DNA of 64,000 bases from Scortum barcoo (lineage: Eukaryota > Chordata > Actinopteri > Centrarchiformes > Terapontidae). This document shows positions 14,668 to 27,295 of the stretch, piece by piece. Positions within the stretch are counted from its first letter, which is position 1. Every line of letters begins with the position of its first letter. The stretch covers positions 20,207,501-20,271,500 of the forward strand of contig CM041553.1 of the NCBI GenBank assembly GCA_023238725.1, written 5' to 3'. Below the pieces are notes generated by a model. It made no database searches, was not told the origin of the DNA, and worked only from the letters and a program-made list of their open reading frames with translations. The position numbers were made by a program, and so were the translations under genes.

Positions 14668-14750
14668 GTTGTCAAGGCTGCCAATCACCCACACAGTGAG
14701 TGCAAGGCAACTGTTGCCAAGGAAACAGAGCGATTCGGTTGCTAGGCACC
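14668..14750 (+). promoter_or_regulatory. Cluster of three X-box (RFX)-like motifs
   Basis: GTTGTCAAGGCTGC (14668), GTTGCCAAGGAAAC (14713) and GTTGCTAGGCACC (14738) occur within 83 bases, all on the same strand. The middle one differs from the RFX consensus (GTNRCC, 0-3 spacer, RGYAAC) at about one position. No gene start is visible next to it. Binding is inferred only from sequence. Confidence 0.35.
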
Positions 14751-15361
14751 TGGAGCTGTGCTCACAATAGTCATTTTGTTGCTTAGAAGCACACACACAT
14801 GCATACACAAATACACACAAAGCAACAGAAATGGCTTTGAGCAATCAACAAGTTTACACATCAGTGTGAAATACGTATAAATTATAATTTATAGAGATTT
14901 GCTTACACAGTAGTAAGAAATCATGGAATAATAAATGATAAGGGTGTAATTCATCACGGGCACATTTGCAAATGAATGCTAATATATTGCTGAATTTGCA
15001 ATGAAATGTTGATTTTCTAATTTATAATACTTAGCAATAATGTTGATGTACCAAAAATGTAATTCAGGATGTTTTATTCCAACACCTTTGCTACCTGATT
15101 AATCAGCATGCCCTGACGTCCAGGAATTCTTCAGACCCACACCTCAACTTGATCAATAAAAGACATAAACATCCATCATTCTGACTAAAAATAGTTACCC
15201 ATAAAATCAATCAGTCCCTTATTTCCCCACTGGCACATGGACCCAGTGAACCTGGCTGTGTGTGTGTGTGCATTCATATATATGGGGATCTATCTGTAGG
15301 TTTGTTTTCATAGGATTTCCCTACTGGCATGTAGATCATGTGAACCCTCATGTCATGCAGT

Positions 15362-15363
<2 letters not shown>

Positions 15364-15395
<32 letters not shown>

Positions 15396-15460
15396 TAGAT
15401 ATATATATAGATATAGATAGATAAAGATATATATGTATGTGTGTGTGTGTGTGAGTGTGT
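15364..15460. repeat. Compound (TA)n-(GATA)n-(TG)n microsatellite
   Basis: About 30 bases of TA, then interrupted GATA units, then TG repeats, in one block. Confidence 0.95.
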
Positions 15461-17820
15461 GAGTCTGAGTCTCCATCATGACAGCCAGCCAGTCAGCTGA
15501 GCCGAATGCTGAAATGTCAGCAACGGGTGCAAGCCTTGACATGTCCTCATGTGTTACTGTCTCCTGTTGCTGCTACAGGCATCAAACTCTCACACATTTT
15601 TAGCATGAGCCAGGAAGTCAAAAATAGGAGCGCAAGAGTAGTCGGTGGTGCAGTGGGATGATGGTTATGCACAGTTATAATGTAGCATCCCGTGGCACCG
15701 CATCGTTTACGTCCGAGGGCCCACCAAAAAAAAAAAAAAAGGAAAATGTTTTTGGCACCGTTTCTGCAAACTTCAAATGTTGGAAAATGTTTGGTGCAGA
15801 GTGTGAAGGGCTGTGAAAGACACTCATCAACTGATAAGATTATGGGCTCACTTGTGTGCACGAGTGACTGACAAGGGTATGTAATCAAGAAGGTTTGGAA
15901 TTAACGTCTGAGTCTGAGACTTTTGTGTTAAGCTCCCTGAACTAATGCCCAGGGGTTTAGCTTAGTGGCATGGTGCAAGCCTTCCCCACCGGAGCCTCCG
16001 CAGGAGAGGCTGAATCTGGCCAGCGAAACAAACTCATTTCCTCCACAGGTGTAAAGAGTGATATGGTTGATAAACCTACGATGATAAAAACCTTTTCGGT
16101 GGCTGGATTTGATTCGGCTGGCCTGATTGTGTTCTATTTAAAAACCCCTCTGATTGAACAAAATAAGCCTCCCCCCGCCCCACCCCCATAAAAAGTCACC
16201 TCTGGGTGCTTAATTAAAAACCACCCCATGTCTGTATCACCTCTTCAGCTTGGCAATACATTTATATGTGTCTGCCTGGTCTCTGCCATTGTACTCTACT
16301 GAATAGAGCTCTGCTTTTGGTCCCTTGTAGATGATAAAGCTTCCACTCGACTACGCGTATTCTCAAGCAATAACATCCACATCTGTATTATCAACCCAAG
16401 AATACCCGTGGTCGAGACCGGAGCAAAGAGGCCCACCTCCTCCCCTCCATTCCTTTCTCTCTCCTCTCAGCTCTGGAGCTCATTCTCTCTCTTTTTTTTC
16501 CCTCTGTGCATCCCTTCAGCTCCTGCACTCTGAATAAGATTGCAGTGTGGAAGGAGGAGGTCTGTGTGGAGGCAAATCTTTAAGGACAGCACCTAGGATA
16601 AGAGAGACAAAAGAGATCCTATTTATCCTTGAATAACAATGCAGCGGCATCGCTCAGAGGTTATAATACACATTTCATGCACGCTTCAAGTCACATCTTG
16701 AGCACATTGTTAGACTAATAAGCCGATTGTAAGCTTTAGGCAATAGCAATTAGCCCCACACACGCACGCACACGCACGCACACACACAGACACACACAGG
16801 CAGCCTGCTATGCATCTTTACCTGAGCTGCACCAAGTAAACAGATTGCACTGCCAACAGCTAGTCCCTCTGCTCTCCCTGGTATCAAGCAACCATTTAGC
16901 CAAGCGCTGAGGGAGAGGGCAGGCTCACCAATTATCAAATAGGTGTCAGTGTGTGTTACACTGCACTGAGGGGAGAGACTGATTACCAAACAGATGTTCA
17001 GCCCTCACCTCCACCCCCTCCCCCTTCTCCTCCTATTCACTTCATGCCTTCCCTCATTCCTTTTTCCCATCTATCTCCGTCTACCTATCTTTGTCACCCC
17101 TCCTCTCCTCTCTCACTCATCGTTGGAAGGCTCCCTGGTATGCCCCCCCCTCACAATCCTCCCCCCCACACACACACTCTTTCTCTTCTCCTTGGTCCGT
17201 CCCATGGAGAATAAGCCTGACTCTTCCCTATCCACACTTGCCAATTAGAGACACAGTAGTTGTCAATCAACAGCTGAGGAGGAGAGAACAAGAGAGGAGG
17301 AGAATCAGTGGGAAAAGGGGATGTGGGGGAGACTAGGGAGGGGAGGGCAGGGGAGGGAGGTGGGGGTTGCATCAGCACCACAGACAGCTCCCCCTGGAAA
17401 ACTCAGGCTACTTCACAAACATGACTTGGCTGTCTCTCTCTTTCTGCTCCCTCACTTATAGTCACGTTTCCTTTTAACCTTTCCTCTCTAATCATTGTGA
17501 TCCCTCCGTTGTCTCCCCCCCGCTTCGCGCCCCACGTTTACCCTTTTTACCCCTCCTATCCCTACTTCCCCATCCCCAGATGCATGCATAAAGCATGCTC
17601 CCTTCTCTGTACCCCTTCGCCTATCAAAGCCGCGCACCATGCAACCTGACACTCCCAGAGACTTCCCATTTGCCACTGACAACCCTCTCACCTCTCTCAC
17701 ACCTGTGATAGTCAACATCCTAACCCGCTGTCATTGCAAGGGAAGTGCCAAAACTAGCTGGAGCCGTCACATCGAGAAGAACTTGACACTCGTCTCCCTC
17801 ATTACCTATACTATTCCTCT

Positions 17821-17824
<4 letters not shown>

Positions 17825-17852
<28 letters not shown>
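17825..17852. repeat. (CT)n microsatellite
   Basis: Uninterrupted CT run within a longer pyrimidine-rich stretch. Confidence 0.95.
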
Positions 17853-17855
<3 letters not shown>

Positions 17856-19099
17856 CTTTCTTGCCTCTTTGCCTCTTCCTCCATGCCAACTGTCCATGTC
17901 TGGGCTGCTGATGATGACAACTCAAGTGGACGTGGCTTCTGTTCTCACCAAGAGCTGTGAAGAGATGTACGTAGGTGTCAGAGATCTGGTGTAAAAATAC
18001 ACCCTGCTGCTGCCCTCTTCACTACACAGGACCGGTCTGTGTCTGCTAGATGTCACTGGAATGTCTCCGTCTAATTTGAAGACATGCTTCAGTGTAGTTT
18101 TGGCTGTGTGTGTGTGTGTGTATGTGTGTGTTTGGGGGGTTTGTGGGGTGGGGGCTGACTAAGCTAAGAGAGAATGACACTCACATTGAATGGGTGTGCC
18201 CGCAGAGGCAGTTTTGTATGTATGGACCAGGCCTTCCTTTTTTGTCACCTCAGTTTCACTTTCCCATTCATGTGAAGTGATCCTGCATCCTCATATTTAC
18301 AACTAAACCCAATAATGGCTGCATAGACCGGATAAGAACTTTATTTCATGGTGAAAGACGTCTGGTTTGCATTTATAAGAAAATCCATTTCCTGAATTGA
18401 CTTGATTGAAAGCGAACTGGCTCCAGCTGGAGGGCCTAATGAAAGCCAATCGGTCTGCGTTTCATATTTATGCCTGACGCAACAGACTTATCAATCCTTT
18501 AATGTACCTGGTGTTTCAGATAGGATGCAGAATCACAAGTGGCTCGTGCCAGGGGGCAAAAAGACAAGACTGAGCGGACGCTGGGCCGCTGCTTGCACAT
18601 TACTGCTTAATTGCTTGGAACTAAAGGCGCTGTTATGAGGATGTTTATGCTTATGCCTGCAACAGCAAATCTTTCCAGTCATTTTGGCTACACCGTGGAG
18701 CCTAATAGTCACTACCCAGACAAAAACAAATAAATAAATAAATGACCCAGCGATGGCTACTGCAACAAATGCAGCCCAGAGTGCAGAAAAAGAAACAGGG
18801 CTCTCTTTTTTTTTTTTGCCTTCGGCCAAACTTTCAGTGACACAACTTAACAGAGGCACTTAGGTTTTCCTAATCCTGGGCCTAAATGCACATAGGCTCC
18901 AGTTGGCCTACTAGCCCAGATAAGCACACAACCACACACACCACTGTAAAATTGCAGATAGCCCAGCACCTGTCTTCTACGTGACAGGCTTGGGTATTAA
19001 GCTTTCTTTGTTTGTAAATACATCCGCTCCCACTGACAAGGAGAACCCAGTTCAGAGTGGGCAAGCGTGGATTGATTCTTTAACCCTTCGCAGGGAGCG

Positions 19100-19942
19100 C
19101 AGGGAGAGATTTGGACCAGCTTTGTCTTTTACCCAACACGGGCTACCAAAAAGGGAGGAAGCCACGCTGGCACGCCGCTGGTGGAGCCGCCGCGGCTGCG
19201 TGCAGGTGCGATCTCCCATCCGAGTGGTTTGATGGGAACTTGGGAGTGATGCTGATGGGACCAACCTGTTCAGTTATCAAATCATGTAAGCGTGCCAGCA
19301 GGGGGGAAATTGATCGGGCGTTAATCCGGTGCCACGCAGTGCCACAAACCGGCTGAAATCTACAAGTCTTGTTTTTTTATTTTTGATTTTTTCCCCCCTG
19401 CACTTTAGGGATTATCAGCATATATCTGTAAATATCAGGACAGCCTAAAGTGATGGGACCCGGAGCAACGCCGCGCTGTGAACTGTGTCCAAACCCTTTT
19501 ATGTTTTTTTTTCTTTTCTTTTTTTTTTCATGGTTAATGACAGAAAAAGAGCCAACTTACCGCCGCGTCCACCTTTATGTCAGCTCCCCGCGAAGCAGCC
19601 GCTCCATATGCCACACATTGTATCCATTGCTGAAGTGTGAGAATAGGCAATACTGTGCAGGGAAACGCCCCCCCTCCCCTCCCTGCTATTCCTTTCTCTC
19701 CCGTGCGCTTCTCCTGCCGCTTGTGGGGGGAATCACATAACCACTCCTTGTTTTTTCCATTCTCTCCGAGGGAGGGATGGAGCGACGGAGCCGCAGCAGC
19801 AGCAGCAGCATCCCATGCAACTCGGCTGCAACCTCTCACCTCTCCTCTCCTCTCTCTCTCTCTCCCTCTCTCTCTCTCTCTTTCTCTCTGTGTTGTCCAT
19901 GCCTCCGTCCAGCCCTGACACCGAGGAGCATGCCCCACAGTG
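19100..19942. other. GC-rich, CpG-containing block without a recognised gene
   Basis: Around 19.13-19.33 kb and 19.46-19.82 kb the sequence is richer in G, C and CpG than its surroundings, with (CAG)n at about 19791-19809 and a long CT tract at 19850-19890. This resembles the 5' end of a vertebrate gene, but no coding exon with known features follows on either strand. A short frame starting ATGCCTCCGTCCAGC at 19900 runs into a repeat at about 19943. It may be an orphan CpG island, an RNA-gene promoter or an enhancer. Confidence 0.35.
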
Positions 19943-20110
19943 CAGCGGTTCCCAAGCTGGGGTCCGGGGACCTCCACGGGTCCACGTTGGAGCTCCAGTG
20001 GGCCTTAGTAAAATAAAAGCACAATGAAAGCACGTAGAGAGAGTGTCTGTGAATGTGCACCAGTAATGCCAAATACGAGGCTTCTCTTTACTACATACTA
20101 CTGAAGCTTT
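19943..20110 (+). repeat. Possible dispersed DNA-element end (CAGCGGTTCCCAAGCTGGGG type)
   Basis: The phrase CAGCGGTTCCCAAGCTGGGG is typical of the terminal repeat of common hAT-like elements in vertebrates. I do not find the matching other end, so this is an old fragment or a chance match. The right boundary is uncertain. Confidence 0.35.
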
Positions 20111-21152
20111 TACAGGGGAAATCTTGTCAGATTCCCTGAGATGAAATCTTTAAGAGCTGTTGTTTCTTTATACTGCCTGTTTTAGTTTTTTTTTCATGGC
20201 TTATAGTGTGCTTATGTTTCTCAAATTGGACCTGTTCCATGGTGGTTTATATGTCCCTAATGTGACATCATAATATAAAATGTTAGAGTGCCTCCACGGT
20301 GTTTTGTGACTCCTGCAGCCTACCAGTCCCTCTATAATATCCTTAATAATGGGGGTGGACAGACCTGTAAAACACAGTGCAATCCTGTGCAATAGCCATT
20401 CAAAAAATAGCCCAAGCCTGCAACCTTTTTTAGCTTTATATTGTTATGAAATATTTCCCCAGGTCTGTCTGTTTATTTATTTATTTTTTCTTAGTCAGAG
20501 CTTTTTGTTTAATGGGGTTGTTTACACCATAAGGGTATACGTTGGATGCTTTTGGAAGAAGAAGCAAAAATGCTTGCGTATATACACTTATACTTTATTA
20601 TACAGAGGCAACATATTTTATATTTTCTTGTCCAGGAGGTGGACACAACAATAAGAATGCAATATAATTCACTCACCATAGCGGTTGAAATAAAATAAAA
20701 TGCATCCCAAAACAACAACAACAACAACACACCCTATAGCAACCAGCGCATGTCTGAGACGACTTTAAGGATTCATTGCTGGGCTGTTGCTGTTACAATA
20801 CATTTTGAGATACACTTATTTACTATTCATTTTATGAGATTTAAATCCTTTCCCACTATGTTTTCAATGCTCTTATGTCTCGCATTTTAGGCACAGTGTA
20901 ATGTCATATTTTTACATGCTAAAAGTGTAGTAAAGTAAAGCTTTTATCATGTTGTTCATCCTTGCATAGATTTGTTTTAGCTGTGTAACATGTATAAATA
21001 AATATCCATATAAAATGCACAGTGAGGTATACCAGATGCAGAAACAGAGGAACATCATGTCATTAGTAATGAAATCATAATAGACTGAAATGCCTATCCT
21101 GAATGGTGTTCCCTGCAGGGTCTTAACAGAGGTTTCTGCATGGCCTGTGGTG

Positions 21153-21154
<2 letters not shown>

Positions 21155-21188
<34 letters not shown>
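21155..21188. repeat. (TG)n microsatellite
   Basis: About 17 TG units, only trivially interrupted. Confidence 0.95.
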
Positions 21189-21349
21189 CCTACTCCTAAT
21201 CCAGTCTCCTGGGACCTCTGTATCCGGTTGATGGTCTTCCTTAGCAGACATACTGGATGGGATTGGTGGTAAGGCCTTTTATAATCCTCTCCTCATCTGG
21301 TGGCCTGTAAAGGAGCTGCGCCTCGAAACCAAAACCGTGCGTGTGTGTA

Positions 21350-21382
<33 letters not shown>

Positions 21383-22625
21383 AAAAAAAGAGAGAGTGCA
21401 AATGCTCAGTAATGATTCAGACAAGCTCCACACAACGGTTACATCGGCTTTTGTCTTTGCTTTAACTTACATTTAATTCTCCTCCATTTTTTATCTTCTT
21501 CCTCTCTTTGCTCCCTTTATTTTGGTCGGAGACATCAGAGACAGAACAGCAGACAGACGGCAAACATGTAAATTTGATGTTTGAGAGCCCACAAGGCTGA
21601 TGCTGTAAGGCACTGGAGCCTTCAAGGCCATAAAAAACCTCAAATAAGCAGCCATAGAGTCTTTCTCGCTCTCTCTCTCTCACACACATGCACACACACA
21701 CGCACATACACACTCTCACACAGTGTTAATGGCTTCATAATTGTCAGAGGCAGACCATTGAGCATAATCAGGAGACTGCAGCAAGGCGAAGACCAATATT
21801 TGTAATTTACTATGACAGATAGTACATTTTTATTACCCAGGGGCTGCTGGTTTGTTTTTTTGGATGCAATAAACCACACTCATCCACATACTTTTTATCT
21901 CTCTCAGTTCCCATACTCACTTACATTCCCTCTCTTTCTCTGCATTTCTTTTTTTTTCTTTCTTTCTTTCTGTCTTTCCTTCTCTGCCTCAAACACACAC
22001 ACAGCCCCAGACAGTGTGTGACCTCGGGGGCAGGAGAATTACGCCAAACAGACAGACACTGAGTCAGGGAGCAAAGTTCAGCTCATCACAGGAAATCACA
22101 GGTACACACACACGCACACAGAAAAGCCATACACACACAGATATATATCACACTCTAATATATAAATTAAATGTCTCATATGAGTTTGGATTGGCGGTGA
22201 GATCACTTTGCCATCTTGAAAACTACTTAAGATTTAGAAAATCTTATATAAAAAAAAAACTCCTATAAAACTCTCAGTCTCACAACAGACAGTTTTTAAA
22301 AAGGATCAAAATCGATGCACCACCACCAGAGTAATTGTCTCTTTTTATTGCTCACATTGCTCACATTGCTCACACACGTCTTCCTTTTCAAACCATGGCG
22401 CCTACAGTACCCACAATGCAACGAGGCTGGCGAGTAATTGATCAGATATTTGGGTGTGTCATGCCAGCTGTGACGAATGTAGCCTCGAGCTGTTAGCCAG
22501 AGATGGAGAGCAAGCTAGGAAGGTCTGGTAAGGTCACTTCTGTTTACCTCCACACCTCCAATTTTTTTATTCATTTTCAAACTCTTTCAAATTATATGCC
22601 CTCTATTGCTGAGGGGGGGCATGTG

Positions 22626-22818
22626 GCTGGTGGTCTACTTGTTCCTTTGAAGGGAAAGATCAAGATCACTGCAAATCAATACAAAGCTGTTCTGAGTGAT
22701 CTTTACGCTATAATGAAACATTTTTATGCTGATGAGAGTCATCTGTTTCAGGATGACAGTGCCCCCATTTGATCATTTGAGGAGCATCAAAATTATGTGA
22801 ATCGAGCTATGTTTGGAC
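22626..22818 (+). pseudogene. Tc1/mariner transposase remnant
   Basis: A frame here reads KGKIKITANQYKAVLSDLY and then HLFQDDSAPI before a TGA. A second frame carries on with FEEHQNYVNRAMF. Both fit the catalytic core of fish Tc1-like transposases, where the FQDDNAPIH segment holds the second catalytic Asp and is followed by an F/WDEHENDVNHMLWP-type segment. The break between the two parts is a stop plus a frame change. The rest of the gene and the terminal repeats are missing, and a (GATA)n tract begins about 60 bases on. It is dead and only a small fragment. Confidence 0.75.
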
Positions 22819-22880
22819 CAATATGTTAGACACTTTCTACCACCATGATCAAAACACCAAATGAGGGAATGTGTTTCAGT

Positions 22881-22932
<52 letters not shown>

Positions 22933-22939
22933 GATAGAT

Positions 22940-22981
<42 letters not shown>

Positions 22982-22990
22982 GAGATAGAT
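22881..22990. repeat. (GATA)n microsatellite
   Basis: About 25 GATA units with two small interruptions, directly downstream of the transposase relic. Confidence 0.97.
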
Positions 22991-23577
22991 ACAGATGTTT
23001 ATGCTGCACACATTTCTCTATGTCATGCCACGCCCATTTAATTAGGTTTGGCTGCACTTGTCATCTGATGGTTACTAACTGATGTTAATGTGGAGGCCAC
23101 CAGCGCAAATGGCTGTGTCAGAGCAATGGCTTTGAATGTTTAAGGTATCAAATAACTATGACAAAAATATCAGATCACTACAAGTGGGAGCAGCGTTTCT
23201 AATTAAAAGCTCATTTGTTGGATATGCGCAAATTTAGGCAAACATTGTATGACTCACCAAAATTTGTTTCTCATTCATCTCTGAAGGAGCGAACCCTCCC
23301 TGATCACTGTAGTGACATGGCATTTTATAAAATATCTTGTTTTCCCTGTGTGTGGCTTTGAGAGAGAATTGCTCATGTCCAAAACACTGATTCAACAGTC
23401 ACAAGCCATTAGAATAACACACGTAAATTATTAAATTGAGTGGTTTTGCACTCTGAGGCAGAACTTTAAAATGTCAGTGATTCATACTCTAATTGGAGTG
23501 GAAGGATGCTTGTGCTGCTCCGTAGTCAGTTTGTAGGATTGGGAACGGGGAGGCTGGCAATCAGGATGGAGAAACTC

Positions 23578-23580
23578 TGT

Positions 23581-23619
<39 letters not shown>

Positions 23620-23702
23620 AGTGTTAACAAGAGAGACAAATAGGACACACAAATAGGAACAGAGAGAGAGAGGAGAGAGAGAGAGAGAGACAGAGAGAGA
23701 AG
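23578..23702. repeat. (TG)n and (GA)n microsatellites
   Basis: TG repeats at 23578-23618, a 40-base gap, then GA repeats at 23660-23702. A further TG run lies at about 23848-23874. Confidence 0.95.
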
Positions 23703-25094
23703 CAGGTGCATCACTAATGGCTTTTTAAAAAGGTTACAGCGTAGAGAGCTCTTCTTTTCTAATGGGGCTCCGGCTGTGCTTGAGAAGCAATTTCCGGAAA
23801 AGATAATGTTGTCGAGAGAGTGCAGAGAGTTCTTTGTTTGTGTGTGGCATGCATGTGTGTGTGTGTGTGTGTGTATGTCCGCCTTGTCATTAACAAGACT
23901 GACAAACGCAAATAAACTCAAAGGAGCACAAAGGAGGGCCGGGGAGAGATGGAGGCAATTGAGAGGGAAAGAAAGAGAGATGGAGAGAGAGAAAAGGAAA
24001 GCGAGACAGAACGAGAGAGAAAGAGAAATAGTCTGTGTCCACATTTCTAAATAATTGTGCCATTACGTTACATTTATTAGCTTGATGACTAATGCCTAAT
24101 GTGGGCCAGCTGAGGTGAAAAACATTTTAAAATGCTCTTTTCTGTTTTAGCATATTTTTACATTCCTAATGTGCCATTTGATTTCATAAACATTAAAGCT
24201 GGTGAATCCTGAAAGCCTCGGTCTTGCTTTCTCCCGACCTCAGGTTAGCATGGTGAACACTGCCATCCTGTGCCCACATCACCCCACTACAGCTTGTTGA
24301 ACTGAGCCGCTCCCACATGTCTGCAGGTTTTCACAAGGTAAATCTACACAGTCTCCTACACAGTTGTAATAGTACGGTGTAACAGAGCTTCCCATCACTA
24401 AATTTACTGCAGATGTGGTCCTCTGGCAGAACAAAATTATACACACAAATTACATTGTTTTACATTCATACTTCATAAGAATAAGCTGGGTAATGGCCAC
24501 TAAGGGGCAGTACTTTCCCATTAGTGTATCCCAGTGACTCGAGCGTGTTTACACTGGAAAAGTGATAACATTAACCATACTATAACTATCACATTATACC
24601 TACTAAAAGTACTTGATTTTTTGTTAATTAGATATAACTGCTATGCACTGTACATATGAAATTAGGCTCCAGTTGTTTAGTTCTTTAAACACAGAGCCTC
24701 AACCTGTATGAATTGTCCAGCACAGGTGGGTCATTTTCACAGAAAACTTTCTGACATGGCACAGTAGGAAAAACACAGGTGTGAATAATAAAATGAATGA
24801 TGGCTGAATTCCAGTCAGCTGCTCCTGTTTCAGGGTCCTGGTCCTGGGCACGTTGGCTCACTTGGACAACGTTATTAGTAACACCTGTGTTTTCCTTCCT
24901 CAGAGTCAAAATGTCTGGAGTGAAAGAGGCTTGTTGCTCATAGTTTGACTGAAGATTAATTCAAGGTAGGCAGATGTCTAGTTTCTCGTTTCTTGCTGTT
25001 AAATGTTGTTTATGTCTGTAACATTTCTTTTTGGATTACCTTACGTCTTATCACGACTGCAATCGTCAATACATGTGTTATATTTTTAACATTT

Positions 25095-25212
25095 TGTTAT
25101 ATGTTTGTTTATATACGTTTTGTTTCGTTTTTATGTGGGACCCCAGGAAAACTAGATGTGCTCTAGGGCACAACTAATGGGGATCCTAATATACAAAAAA
25201 ATAATAAAGAAT
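25095..25212 (+). repeat. Probable retroelement 3' tail
   Basis: The sequence GGGACCCCAGGAAAACTAG, then TAATGGGGATCCTAATA, then A-rich AATAATAAAG resembles, from memory, the 3' end of a common fish non-LTR element. Family assignment needs a repeat library. Only the tail is present. Confidence 0.45.
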
Positions 25213-25260
25213 ATCTGACAAAATGTCTCTTTACATTTTAACAAAATGTAATTCAGGCAG

Positions 25261-27295
25261 CGATGTGTGGCAATTGCAGTTTATTTTGGTAAATAAATAC
25301 AAAACAGAGACATTTTAACATGAAAATAACATTATTTGGACAGTCATGGTGTTCTCTACCTCTTCAGCTGTTTACAAAAAAATTCAGACTGAAAAGTTTT
25401 ACTGTAGGTAATCGCCGAACTATAATGAGCACCTTCTGCTATAACAGGCATTGTTAGGACGCCTTGGCGGGGGTCCATTGAAGGCCTGCCGTTACACACA
25501 AGCACAAGTGTGTAATTATAGCAGCTACTTTTGACAGTTTAACTTAAGAAAACAGATTGCCAAATTAACAGTTGTGCTGCCATACAGTGTGCTCATTATA
25601 AACATACACACAATTCCCAGTAAGCGCACACACACACTCGCGCGCATATACACACACACGCATAATAAAACCATAGCAATGTCTTCTGTATATAACCCAT
25701 TGCGTACTCTCCAAATATAACCTGCCTGCAGTGTCCTTTTGAACCGAGTAGAACCAAAGCAAGTTGCGAGCCAAACACGCCATTAAAATTCACACACGTC
25801 TCTGTCGCGCTACATCCCCGCTTCAGACCAGGCTACTACTCATGTTCCTACGAGACAGCTTCAGGTAGCTTTACATTGTTCGCACAATTTAAACATAATG
25901 ATAATGTAGTATATACTAAAGAAACCTATATACTGTACAAAACTATACAAAACACAGAGGTCTTACCACCGTGTTACTCACTGGTCTGTGCCATTGGTTT
26001 TCTAAAGTGTGTGAGGAAAAGATGGCGGACAGAAGACGGCAAATCTGGAAATAACTGACCAAAACAGATGGAAGAACAGTAACTGATGACATTTTACTCC
26101 TATAAAATGTTCGCTGTAGAAAGCAAAGGCAGCAAGTACATTAACATTTAGATACACGTCATTTAAAAGAAAATGCATGATCGTGTTGAAGGGGTTATGG
26201 GCAAGAGAAGGGGAGTATTTTATGCAAACTAACATGAACAACGAGCTCCATGTGGGCATGGGCAATAAGTCAGATGGTAAAAACTTTCCAAATATTTCAC
26301 AGCGTGGACGTGAAACCTACAGACATTTACAAACACACACCTGAATAGCAAGTAGATAAAAGATATTTTGAAAGTCGATGGAAATCTAATCCGGTTCACC
26401 TCAGGGATGAATTAACTGACGCCCTAAAAAACAAATGCGGTATCACAAGCACGTCTCTAGTGTGTATAAATCTCTCTTCAGTCAACTCGCACAATATACA
26501 GCAAGAGATCAAACTAATATCCCCCAAAACAAAGAAGATACAACACAGTTTCCTGACCGCTAAATTGGCTCATCTGTGCTATAATCTACAAAAGTGCTTT
26601 TACTTCTTGACAGCGTCTCTTGTTAGTTTGGAGGACAGAATAAAAATCTGTACCATAATACTAGATGGTACCTGCATTTTCATAACATAAAGGTCTTTGT
26701 TCTCAATCTTGTTCTTATTCCCCATTGTATTGTCCTGAGTGTTACAAAATGGTCTTTTGAGGACGGTCCACCAGCGATAAGGATTTTCTCCGATCATAAA
26801 AAAAAAAAAAAACCCTTTGAGCTTTGTGATTTGATCGGGTGTTTTCTCAAGTCATCACCAGCCAACAGTCTTTAGAGTCACTGTTGGGTCTTAGTTGAAA
26901 ACGGGACGAGGAAATGGGACACAGTATTGCTTCAACAGCTCTGGCTTTGGCGAGTCTTTCATTGGTTCTTTTACACCTGAAAGAAAAAGGAGGCCATCTT
27001 GGAGGACAAACAGGACAGAGGAGGACAGAAGGATGCGTATCCGTCTCCCGTTGGTCCTAAATGGATAACAGGTTTCCGCCACGCTCTCGGTGTGCAAGTG
27101 TTGCCCACTCTGCCTCCTGTGATTGGTGGACCCTCAGACCTGGGTGGATTTGACTCGTCGGAGAGGATGTCGTCCTTCGGGGTGGGCGGGGCAGGGCGGG
27201 GGGCACTCGGAGGGCAGGTCTAGACTGCGCTGGTGAGGCAACGCCGTGAGGGGAGGAGCACATCGGGAGGGGCGGGGGACGGGATTGGCTGATGG
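25261..27295 (-). other. plppr2: plppr2 3' UTR (probable)
   Basis: About 2 kb from the stop codon to a minus-strand AATAAA at 25285-25280. No other gene is recognisable in it. A mixed CG/CA tract lies at about 25626-25662. GC content is high near the stop (27.05-27.3 kb) and falls away. The UTR end is inferred from the poly(A) signal alone. Confidence 0.5.
25280..25285 (-). terminator. plppr2: Candidate poly(A) signal of plppr2
   Basis: AATAAA on the minus strand, the first canonical one I find after the plppr2 stop. Confidence 0.45.

Larger units (their letters stand above)
13571..25260. other. Intergenic region between convergent elof1 and plppr2
   Basis: About 11.7 kb with no exon I can support. 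It holds microsatellites, pyrimidine-rich blocks (16.4-17.2 and 17.4-17.9 kb), a GC-rich block (19.1-19.95 kb), a Tc1/mariner relic (22.6 kb) and a cluster of X-box-like motifs (14.67-14.75 kb). Long open frames here are low-complexity (Ser/Leu/Pro or Arg/Glu runs from CT/GA repeats). Confidence 0.6.

Noticed and set aside
19534..19977. Minus-strand 147-codon frame with Arg/Glu and Ala/Cys runs at the GC-rich block.
   Set aside because: The runs come from (GA)n and (CAG)n repeats. There is no start context, domain or splice partner. The underlying GC-rich block is kept as a possible regulatory feature only.
23526..24044. Minus-strand 172-codon open frame.
   Set aside because: It is low-complexity Ser/Leu/Thr/His from GA and TG microsatellites, with no recognisable protein.
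26894..26978. Minus-strand open frame after a good acceptor (TTTTTCTTTCAG), reading GVKEPMKDSPKPELLK, as an alternative last exon of plppr2.
   Set aside because: plppr2 exon 6 ends in phase 0, and in that phase this sequence reads Val-stop. The open frame needs another phase, so it cannot be joined. It lies in the probable 3' UTR.
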